Under the pieces are notes generated by a model. The model worked only from the letters and a program-made list of their open reading frames with translations. It had not been told where the DNA came from and did not search any database. Of a DNA stretch of 64,000 nt, positions 33,711 to 42,856 are shown piece by piece; the stretch's first letter is position 1, and every line of letters starts with the position of its first letter. The stretch is from Gymnopus androsaceus JB14 (taxonomy: Eukaryota; Basidiomycota; Agaricomycetes; Agaricales; Omphalotaceae): positions 248,001-312,000 of the forward strand of contig ML769397.1 of the NCBI GenBank assembly GCA_009733575.1, read 5' to 3'. The position numbers and the translations under genes are program-made.

Positions 33711-33788
33711 CAGCGACCAAGAAGAAAAACCAATCCTAAATAGCTTACTGGACCCTAATCCTCATCATCATCATCGTAGTAGTCTCCG

Positions 33789-34963
33789 TCATCCCCATCC
33801 TATCCCAAGACTCTCTAAATGTATCGTCATCGACAAATTTTGTTTCGCTCCCTCAACCAACTGTTGCGCCATCGCGATATTCCCAGCTCGTGCTCGAACG
33901 ATAGGAAGACACGCAGAGAATACAGGTGCGATTTGGGAACGAGCTGCGGTGGATTGAGCGATGTTGCCCTCGGACTCAGAACCTTGTTGAGGTTCGGAAG
34001 TTTCGAATCTTCTGATGGCTGTTTGGTTTCAGTTTCGGAGGATTCGACGGCCTCGGATTCGGATTCGGACGTTGTTGAGACGGTGAGTCGTAGGATGGCT
34101 GATTCGAGTTCGAAAGCTTCCATGAGGAGTGTTCCTTTGGAAAGAAAAAAGGATAAGGAAGCGAGAGTAGAAATCAGAGACTCGACTCACCAAGCCTATC
34201 AAGAACATCGTTATACTCTTGTAACGGCACAATCATAGAATCAAAGTCAATATTGCTCAAATCCTTGGAAGCAATACGGAGAGCTTCCGCTTCGAGCTCA
34301 GTGCAAGCATCTCCATGTGAGAGAAAGGTTTGCATTATCTTTGGAGCGTCTTTGGCGAACTGATGACCACGTTGAGCTATGGGGAATGTGATACCCTGAT
34401 TTAATAAGTGGAAAGTTTACCTTATCTGAGGAAAGCTCGTCGTAGAATTCTATTGACTGACCAGCCTCGAGGCGAGTTCGTTGGTCCGATGTCCCAGCTT
34501 CCTCTTGGTCTAACGCGTCCGAGCGCACTTTGATATCACTCTAAGCATCGAGCGATGAGGATTCGGAAACGAAGTTCAGCATAGTCGTGTTACCTTTGCA
34601 TTCTTTTCTGCGTCCTTGAAACATGCGTCTAGCGTTGAAGTCATGTACAACCATGGGTACTGCTGAGCCGCTACTTGCAGTGGATCTGATGTAGCGTTTG
34701 TGCTTGCTTTTGCATCGTCGGAGGACGGCTTTGGATCAGTCGCCTAGAAACAATATACAGTGAGCATTCCAATTGACAGATGCGAATTATATGAGCTTGC
34801 CGTTTCTGGGTCGTTGTTGACATTCAAGGCAGAAAAAGCCGAAGCAAGAGATGGGGTCGTCTCTGCAGGGATTGAGCCGCCTAATATTGGTTCAGCAGTG
34901 CGCCCTATACGCTGTAGCTAGAAGAGTACCAGGAGCTGAGGATGAAGCAGATTCAGATGTCAT
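33789..34963 (-). CDS. Conserved-looking intracellular protein, unidentified
   Basis: Starts MTSESASSSAPG (34963). Exons read on the - strand: AETTPSLASAFSALNV..., QQYPWLYMTSTLDACFKDAEKNA, then IEFYDELSSDK, APKIMQTFLSHGDACTELEAEAL, and LSNIDFDSMIVPLQEYNDVLDRLGTLLMEAFELESAILRL. Short introns (about 43-56 nt) with good sites separate them; one donor is probably GC (GCAAGC near 34801). The last block, RSQIAPVFSACLPIVRARAG and MAQQLVEGAKQNLSM, is in another frame; it may follow one more intron inside the Ser/Glu-rich stretch, or a frameshift may be present. The protein is helical, with no signal peptide. Divergent from the acyltransferase gene, with 174 bases between the two starts. Function unknown. 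Confidence 0.55.
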
Positions 34964-35137
34964 GAAGAGTGACCGTTGAGAGAAAGAGCCGTCGTCCGGA
35001 TCCACTTTAGGCAATTGATTCAAAGTCCGCTGCTTCTCCTGAACCGACTCTTTCGAGTCTCTGTCCGCTGCGCTGCTGAGCGCAAAAACAACTATAAATC
35101 TAGACGATCTAAAGACCTTTTGGTACTAACGACGATC
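34964..35137. promoter_or_regulatory. Shared divergent promoter region
   Basis: 174 bases separate the start codons of the unidentified gene (-) and the acyltransferase (+). Both promoters must lie here or overlap the other gene's 5' UTR. No TATA box is evident. Confidence 0.45.
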
Positions 35138-36364
35138 ATGGCCTTCTTACTCTCCATCTTCAAACCTATTGCCTACTTCTCTCTTCCCGTTATTCTCATC
35201 CGAACCGTCGCCGCTTCTTCGCCAATAGGACTCTATTATGTTCGACGAGGTCTATACCTGGGCTGCATGACGGCAATTGCGACAATGGGAATAGTGGTTG
35301 CCGCAACAATGTCTCTGGTCGGACGTCGATACGATGTTAATTGGGTTATTGCGAGATCTTTCTACACTTTAGCTGGAAATGTGCTAGATATCCAGGTCGA
35401 GGTAGAGGGAGAGGAACATCTTGGGACAAAGCCGGCAATACTCCTGAGTAATCATCAGAGTATGCTGGATATTCTGTTCGTCGGCAGGTGAGCTTTGAAT
35501 CCATGCGAAAACCACGTTAGTTATTCCTAATTTGTGCTCTAGGATGATGCCCCAGAGGACATCCATCATGGCCAAGAAGTCACTGCAGTTCACTCCCCTT
35601 GGCCCATTCATGATCATGTCTGGTGCCGTCTTTATCGACCGAGGGAATAGTGCTCGTGCCGTGCGGTCATTAGAAGCTGCAGGAGAACTCATGAAGAATC
35701 GCAAGGTTTCTCTCTGGATATACCCAGAAGGTACTCGACATTTGTCTGAAGAGCCAGACTTGTTGCCTTTCAAGAAAGGAGCCTTCCATCTTGCCGTTCA
35801 ATCAGGCATTCCTGTCATTCCCATCGTCACAGAGAACTACTGGAAAATATATCGCCAAGGTTTCTTTGGAACTGGTGTCGTGAAGATCCGCGGTACGTGT
35901 ACATGCTTTTCTGATACATGCCTCTACTTGATATGAATTCCTGTCGCCAGTTCTTCCTCCTATTCCTACAGAAGGCCTGTCCGTCAACGATGTCCCTGAG
36001 CTGACGACGAGAGTTCGTGATCAGATGTTGGATGCTTTACGCGACATTTCCCCCAAAGTTGATTCAAAGACTCAGGCATCTGAGCAGCCACGGGACTCAC
36101 AAACGTCGACGATCCCTAAAGAATCCGAAGCCCGACCCTCTCTCATTCTCGTCAGCTTCCCAGAATGAAGAAGAAGGTGCCTTTTCACCGCCGGATGTTG
36201 ATGTCTCTTCGGAACAGGAACAGGTATTGGATGCTAGAACCAGTTCAACGGCTTCTCTTTCATCCTCTGATTCGAACCGCAGGGAGCAGAGGTCAGAACC
36301 GAGCGAGAACGGGACGGAAACGGAAGAAGATGAAGGCATGGTCCTTGTAGGAAGACCAGCGTAG
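35138..36364 (+). CDS. 1-acyl-sn-glycerol-3-phosphate acyltransferase
   Basis: Converts lysophosphatidic acid plus acyl-CoA to phosphatidic acid; expected in the ER membrane. Exons: 35138-35487, 35543-35892, and from 35951, with introns of 55 and 58 nt. N-terminal hydrophobic segments (AYFSLPVILIRTV; GCMTAIATMGIVVAA) precede the PlsC domain with the catalytic NHQSMLD motif (the NHX4D box), the FIDRGN motif, WIYPEGTR (EGTR box) and a conserved IPVIPIV. Its closest named relative is yeast Slc1. In the exon-3 frame the protein stops at 36166-36168. A different frame from about 36150 encodes an acidic Ser-rich tail ending EEDEGMVLVGRPA at 36364, so one more intron is probable and I extended the gene to that stop. 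The glycerophosphodiesterase gene follows in the same orientation. Confidence 0.9.
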
Positions 36365-36693
36365 TGAATGGTCTACTTTCTAGTTCTTTCGTCTGGGACT
36401 TTTGTGCGCGGATGTACCTTAATCTAATTGCCACTTCACCTTGGGTTTGAGCGTCTCCATATATCTAGAGCTAATACCTTGCTGGAATTGCAGTGAACGG
36501 CTTTCTCACAGCCTTCTACAATGTACCAAGTCCCGTACCCAACGCGTATCAAGTTACCTAGTTCCTTCCTACTCAGAACTAGTCCGTGCTCGGTCCGAGG
36601 CGTCGCGTCGATGTTCGGCAAATCGCTAATCAAATTCCATTGACTAAATTTAACTTTCAAACGCTTTACGTTTCCATTCCGCAGGACCGCAAG
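36365..36693. other. Intergenic: acyltransferase 3' region and GDPD promoter
   Basis: No coding signal. Leads into the TATA box at 36694. Confidence 0.4.
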
Positions 36694-36700
36694 TATAAAA
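36694..36700 (+). promoter_or_regulatory. TATA box of the glycerophosphodiesterase gene
   Basis: TATAAAA, 82-88 bases upstream of the ATG at 36782. A CT-rich stretch between it and the ATG (CTTCTCCACATCCCACATC) is typical of the initiation region in fungi. Confidence 0.55.
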
Positions 36701-36781
36701 GTCAACCCTTGGAAATTTTCAACCTTCTCCACATCCCACATCTTTACTGCTATTTCCATCTCTCTGTGTCACTCTTTCACA

Positions 36782-38268
36782 ATGCAATTATCTCAAGGAA
36801 GAGTCTTGCCAGGTAAATCATTTCATTAGCCTGTTGTTTCTGCGTTGCTGAAACCCCTGTTCAGATTGCTGGGGCCATCGCGGCGTGAGTCTCCTGTTCT
36901 GCTCAATGAGCAAACTCAATAACCCATCCATTCATTCAGGCATCTGCAGCGTTCCCGGAAAACACGCTCGCCAGCTTCGAGGCTGCTATCCGAGATGGCG
37001 CTGAAGGCATAGAGAGCGGTATTTGATAGCGTTGGCGTTCTGCCGTTTGCATCCCGTAACCTTGCCACCAGACGTCCATGTATCCTCAGACGACGTGGTC
37101 ATCATGTTCCACGACCCTGGTATGTATCCTTGCTGCTATCTCTTCTCCCGCCGACGTCCTGATCCACGGATTCCAGAACTATCCAGGACAACGGATTCAA
37201 CCGGTACGCACTGATGATGATAACATATTTTCAGCCTTGGGAACGTCAATTCAATCCTTCCCCGATCCTTTCCTCCTTCCTTCTCAGGTGCTATTAAAGA
37301 TCGAACGTGGTATGGCGTAGATGGTATGGAGCACGTTCGCACTGTAAAGGAACCCCGCCAGGCTATTCCTACATTCGCCGAAACCGTTACCCTGCTCATG
37401 CTGGCAAGTCGAATCTTTTTTCGTTCCAAGGAGCTGACCTGTTATATTGTCTGTCCATCCTTCATCGACAGCCTGAAAACCAACATGTGAAATTCAACGT
37501 TGATGTCAAACCCCAAAACGATCCACAGAGACTGTTTTCGCTCATGGCCAAGATTATCACGGCGCAGTCGGATTGGGAGACCAAGCTCGCGCCACGATTG
37601 GTGCTTGGGCTATGGCATCCTCGGTTTATTCCGGCTGCAAAGGAGCATCTTCCCGGTGTGACGCGTTCGTTCATTGGTATCAGTCCTTATCTCGCTCGAA
37701 CGTATTTCTGGGATCATTGCGACTTTTTCTCAATGTCATTTGGTGTGTTGACGACATCTGATGGAGAGAAGTGAGTGTATCTGCGGAGCAGAGTGTGTGT
37801 TTTGAAGGCTCAATGTGCTTTTTCTCCGTTTAGGTTCAGGCAAGAGTGTAAAGCTGCAGGAAAGAAGTTGATGGTTTGGACAGTGAACAAGCCAGAGCAT
37901 ATGATGGAGGTATGGATTATTGCTCTCTCCGTCTTCTCCGGCGCTTTTGTTAATCATTCTCCTTTCAGGCCGTTCGATGGGAAGTCGATTGTATCTTGAC
38001 CGATGTCACCAAGACTTGGCTTGATATGAGGTCTGCGTTATATAGTACGTTCCTGTATCATTAGTTTTGAACCCTCATCTTCTCTCTAACATTGAACTCT
38101 CTTTGTCTAGCCGACTACGAGAAAATCGGCTTGCAATACAGTCGATCTTTCCTCTGGACGACGCTGTATTATTATACACCGGTGCAGATGTATTTCCGGT
38201 CTATGGTCGATAAACGTTTGCAGAAGATTGCGGGGCCATTTACACCTGCTACTATTGATACTGCTTGA
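36782..38268 (+). CDS. Glycerophosphodiester phosphodiesterase family protein
   Basis: GDPD enzymes hydrolyse glycerophosphodiesters (or phosphatidylglycerol in yeast Pgc1) to glycerol phosphate and an alcohol. Many small exons: 36782-36812, 36865-36884, 36940-37018, 37072-37119, 37177-37203, then further exons to 38268. Joined, they give CWGHRGASAAFPENTLASFEAAI (the HRG and ENT hallmark), ESDVHVSSDDVVIMFHDP with ELSRTTDSTG (catalytic His region), FNVDVKPQND (metal or catalytic Lys region), MVWTVNKPEHM and DCILTDVTKTWLDM. The order and spacing fit the family. One intron after VTLLML probably uses a GC donor (GCAAGT). A hydrophobic, Tyr-rich end (FLWTTLYYYTPVQMYF) may be a membrane anchor. Next to the acyltransferase, in the same pathway area. 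Confidence 0.9.
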
Positions 38269-38548
38269 GGGTTTAAGGGGTAGAAGGTTTTCTTTAATTA
38301 TCATACCATTCTGTGTTGTCATATTCCTTACATTCCATAGACAAACGAAAGTATTTTGTTCTCAGGTCTAATAACTAACTGAGATTACACGGCCCAATCT
38401 CGGGTGATCATGAGGTAGTAGGTAAACTGGGGCTTCACTGGTCATGCCATGGGCGCCTATATATCTCTGACCTTTTATCCTTCATTATCTTGTAGCTGTT
38501 CTGGATTCTGCGCCTAGAGATTGCTTACAAGTTATTATGCTATCAGGA

Positions 38549-40040
38549 ATGTCGCAATATCTATCCCAGAATCGTATTGAAGAGCCAATATGGCTTGAAC
38601 CAACCGAGTTATCGTTTCTTCGGAGACAAATCTCTGAAACAGAGGCCCGAGTAGAGAACCTCGAGGCTCAAATCTCCGAGTTGATGCATCAAAAAGATGC
38701 AAAACTCGTCGAGCTGGCTTCGTTCCGAAACATTCTCTCACCTGTCCGTCGAATTCCTGTGGAGATCCTTTCAGAAATTTTCGAGCTTGCATGTCTTCCT
38801 AAGGATGGTATTTTCCATGCCGGGCATGCCATCGTCTTATACACGCACACTCTTTCTAGTGTGTGTGCGGCTTGGAGGAAGGTCGTTCTTGCCACTCCTC
38901 GACTTTGGTCAAAGCTCTCTGCTTTGACGAGAATATACGTTTCGAAGCTACGGAGAACATTGATGAATGGTTTAATCGAAGTGGAGGTCTTCCCTTGGAC
39001 GTGTATCTTTGTCTTTCTTTATTTCGAGAAGCCTCTGCACAGTTTCTGGGGCGAATCTTGGAGTATCGCCACCGAATTCGAACGTTGGATGTAACGGGTA
39101 TCCGGCTCCATACACCGCCCTATTCAATCTACCGCACTCTTCCTTTTCTCAATTGGAACAGGTCACTCTTTCGATCGAGCACCTTGGTCAATTGCACCGT
39201 TTACCCAACAAAATCCAGGCATTCTCAGATGCGCTTAAACTACAACATGTCCAAATCAGAGGAACTGCATGCTCTGCTTTATTAAAAGCATTGGTGCTTC
39301 CTTTGAAACAACAACTGACCACTTTAAGCATTCACGAGGATTATATCATCTCTGAAACAGCTATCTATATCGACACTTTACATGCATGCAAAGGCCTTGT
39401 CAACCTTGAAGTTACCTTTGCAGTACGTCGTGGACTCACCTCCAACATTTCCATATTGTTGTCTGCCCTGAAATCCCTGAAACTCGACTACCGTAGCTTG
39501 AAGCACTCCGACGACCTCTTATGCTGCTTTACGCTTCCTCTCCTCGAACGCTTGACTCTTTGCGGGCATGGCCAAGATATTGGCCTTTTGTTCACGGATG
39601 TCGCTGATTTTCAGCGCCGCTCTGCTACTTCACTGTTGTCTTTGACATTGTATGAATTTGTTGGGAATAATGCAGAGCTCTTCATGCAGAACTTGACAGC
39701 GACAGTAGGCATCTTCTCCAGTCTCCAGTCATTGCAGTTAACTGGGCTTGGATTTGATGTCAACCCTTTGCTCGGAGCGTTGACCTACAGTGAAGGCAGT
39801 CAGATCCTTCTTCCAAAGCTCACACATCTTGGGCTGCAGACTTACCAGCGAGGCAAACGCTATCCGTCCTATTTGATATCCATGGTAGTTTCACGACGGT
39901 GGCCGGATGATGAAAGAGTTATTAATATTAGTGCTGGATTATCTCGGTTACGAAAGGTGACGCTGCGGGGATACTACCGTTACAACAAGGAAATCACTTG
40001 TATATCTGAACTGCCTGGCTTGGAAATTGATTATATGTAG
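38549..40040 (+). pseudogene. F-box-like protein with two frameshifts
   Basis: Begins MSQYLSQNRIEEPIWLEP, with coiled coil (RRQISETEARVENLEAQISE) and F-box (RRIPVEILSEIFELACLP, SSVCAAWRKV), in the frame to 38915. There CTC is followed by an extra CT (CTCTCTGC where intact copies have CTCTG), moving the frame. The EWFNRSGGLPLDVYL region reads in the next frame. Near 39095 one G of a GGGG run is missing (GTAACGGGTAT versus GTAACGGGGTAT in the copy at 49550), and the remainder reads to the normal GLEIDYM at 40040 in a third frame. Only two small indels in about 1.5 kb, both in short repeats: either a recent pseudogene or an assembly error. Confidence 0.8.
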
Positions 40041-41099
40041 GAACAATCCCAACTCTCTTTATGTTCACTCAAGTATTGCTCAAGTACATTCCGAAAGACT
40101 TTAATTCTTTGTGTAAATTTGTGTTCACTTGAATGGATTTAACTTCGTCGTCTATTTATCAGGCTTCGGAGTGGCACAAAGCCCGAGAGTGTAGTGTTGT
40201 CTAGATCTTCAAGTATCCTGTTTTGTTGTAATGTAGCCCCGTATCACTTAAGCTCGTTTCTTTGTCTTATTTACTTTCTTCCGTAGAAGGTTGTTTTCCA
40301 TATACCATTCTGTGTTATCATATTCCTTGCATCCCACCGTAGACAAACGAACGTATTCTGTTTACGTGCTACATGGAAGATGTATAAAATCCTTATACAA
40401 TCAAGTGAATGTAACGTCAGGCCTCAGCTCGTATACTTCCTTCTTTCCGATGGATTTCAAAGTAGCTCACAGGCTCCTAGGCGTTGCCGCAAAGCTTATC
40501 GCACTGTTGATTTGTTCTTACCTTATCCCAACCCTCAAAAGTCATTTGGAATTGAGTTGATTTGCTTGTCCCAACCCTCGAAATTTGGAAGACCCAAGTC
40601 GAGTATTACTCCGATTGGTATTACTCCATCGGGAACCACAAACCTGTCGGAATTTGTTGATATGTGTCATTGGGAGATAAGATATCCGGCTTCTTCGCCG
40701 TTTGCTCTCCGTTCAGTTACAATTGTGACCTTCGAAAGAGCTGAATACCCAGCTCACACCGATCTTGCAATTTGAGTTGGTATTCTTCAGTAAGCCAAGT
40801 CCCGAGTTAGTGTTGTGTAATGTCTATACGTCTTGTACATATGCATCGTGGATCGACAGAGAAATTATTAAGCCTCAGAGCAAGCTGGCCGCCCAGCGCT
40901 GCGCACCGATACTTTTTTGTTCAATCATCGTTGGTAGTGCAAACATGTTAGGTCACAATTGGTCAGGGATCTCGGCGTGCCCACTGCGGCTGATACCTGA
41001 AAATCATAACGACTAAGTACATAATAAGCAACGAGTGCGATTTTCGTCTCAGCGCAGTATTCAGACCAACGGCCATTTTTAGAATCAGCTAATTAGGAA
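40041..41099. other. Intergenic, F-box 3' flank duplicate plus unassigned sequence
   Basis: 40120-40250 resembles the 3' flank of the next F-box gene (about 44500-44650). 40295-40350 resembles 38295-38350 (CATACCATTCTGTGTTGTCA), the 3' flank of the GDPD gene. So the left boundary of the duplicated unit includes GDPD downstream sequence. 40410-41000 has open frames without a recognisable domain. Confidence 0.45.
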
Positions 41100-41757
41100 C
41101 ATCAGCAAAACCTGGGTGTACTGGACAGCGCTGGATAGCGCTATCCAGCACTCATAGCACCCATAGCACCCATAGCAAGGTCCCCATCTATCCAGAGCTA
41201 TGGATTGCTATGGATTGCTATGAGCTGCTATGGGTTGCTACGGATTTCGCATTTCACGGCACATCATCACATCATCTGTCAGTCTTTCAATTCATTTTTT
41301 TTGTTGTCCTCAGAATTGTTTCTCTCACTTGCGAGACCAAATAATTATAATAAATCATATATATTGGATTAGTAGTACATAGTAGGATAGTCTACCAAAA
41401 CAGCACTACAGTAACTAGTATATAGCATAGATCAAGCTACAGTATAGTATGCAATGCTTAATTAGACATTGAATGGCTTGAATGAAACTCACCGAGAACA
41501 CTGACCCAAAGCGACTCAGAAACAACTTAGAAAAAAAAGAAATTTGGGAGGGAAGGAAGGGAGCTTGGGGAAGTTACAATGGCTCGTTGATGCTATATAC
41601 TATCGACGGAAGAGAGTGACAGCTGTCAAAATGTTGACAGCTGGCTCGAGTACGCAGTGATCTCATAGCAGCTCATAGCATTTCATAGCACTATGGCTGC
41701 TATGGCTTGCTATAGATTGCTATAGCTGCTATGACCTTCACCCAGGTTTTGCTGATG
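41100..41757. mobile_element. MITE-like element 1 with 19-bp perfect terminal inverted repeats
   Basis: CATCAGCAAAACCTGGGTG at 41100-41118 and its exact inverse at 41739-41757. 658 bp, no protein frame. Just inside both ends are clusters of CATAGC/GCTATG words (41150-41240 and 41665-41735), like subterminal transposase-binding repeats. If the real termini are CAGCAAAACC, the adjoining 8 bases are AGGAACAT and ATGAACTC, 5 of 8 alike, a weak possible hAT-type target duplication. Confidence 0.75.
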
Positions 41758-41877
41758 AACTCTGGTACTTATCAGTCAAGTCCAGTCAAACGGGTAATCA
41801 GCAACTCAACCTTCACACCAGAAATTACATGTCTGAATCACGGAGGGAATTAGTAGTACTGGCGCGAATCGCATAGC

Positions 41878-42381
41878 AGTGTTCTATCTACCATAAGCCC
41901 TTAAATAACAATCTCAAAATCTTTAGGGCCTAAGCCCATTTAAGGCCTTAGGTTGATTTATTATTATTTTTGAACTGACTATGTCAGGCTAGTACCACAG
42001 GAACGTAATGGAATTTTGTGTTATACAAAATACTTCTACATTATAATTTAAGTATAATTGATTCTTCATTATTGCCAATCTTGTGGGCACCATTGTCAAG
42101 TATAGCACCTTTGAGGCTTTGACAGCCAGTGTATCTGTAAACTCTGCACTTCATCAACTAAATATCCTTCTGGATTATTGATTTATTATGGAAATATCAA
42201 GTAAAAGGTAGAAAAATGAGACTTTATTGAATATTCCTACATATTTCACTATTGGCTTGAGACACAGCCGCTTAAGCCTTTGTTAAGGCCGTAAGGGATC
42301 CGAGGAAAATCCTGAAGCCTTAACATAAGGCCTTAACCTAAGGCCTATGTACTCAAGCCTTAGGCCTTTGGTAGAACACTG
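41878..42381. mobile_element. MITE-like element 2, hAT-type ends
   Basis: Starts CAGTGTTCTA (41878) and ends with its inverse TAGAACACTG (42381); the match extends imperfectly through ACCATAAGCC/CCAAAGGCC. The flanking octamers are TCGCATAG and TCGCGTAC, 6 of 8 identical, as expected of an aged 8-bp target duplication of a hAT element. The interior (504 bp in all) is non-coding, with repeated TAAGGCCTTA-like palindromic words near both ends. Confidence 0.75.
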
Positions 42382-42856
42382 TCGCGTACGCGTTGGTGGC
42401 GCTTGATTAGCGCCTGAGAGCGCTCCCAGTGAGGCTCGCTCTTGCTAACCTCAAATATTGTCACGCCTCCAGCGCTCTTCTAAGCCTCCGAACACCTTCC
42501 GAGGCACTTACTTCAATAAGAAACGGGCTCGGGGAGGTACAATGACCTTTTTGGGGCATGCTCCTACTCAGGCTTTATGACACCTTCCGGTTGTATTCCG
42601 CTCCTTCTTGATCGGCTATTACTCATGACGTGAGTCCCAAGACATGAAGGTTTGGTATGGTCCAAGTGCTGAACGCCGGTTCCAGAGATATGTCAATGTC
42701 ATGACAAGCACCGTTATCTCTGCTGAGTTGGATCAAAATGCCATTATCCTTTGCACTTCGTGGACCAAGCTCAAGTTCTCTCCATAGAGAAGGTATCTAG
42801 TAGCTGTTCTTAACTCTGCTCCTAGAGATTGCTTAAAACTTATTATTCTATCAGGA
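42382..42856. promoter_or_regulatory. Upstream region of the F-box gene at 42857
   Basis: No gene. The last 60 bases (GTAGCTGTTCT... to TATCAGGAATG) are shared with the region before the F-box pseudogene at 38549, including the probable intron acceptor directly before the ATG. Confidence 0.4.

Noticed and set aside
36165..36350. Basic frame MKKKVPFHRRMLM as the acyltransferase end
   Set aside because: It can be reached by a 59-nt GT-AG intron, but the neighbouring acidic frame ending at 36364 has the better composition and a tidy stop. Left open between the remaining options.
40380..40775. 131-codon + strand frame in the gap before the MITEs
   Set aside because: No domain, no splice extension and no counterpart near the other F-box copies; kept only as unassigned sequence.
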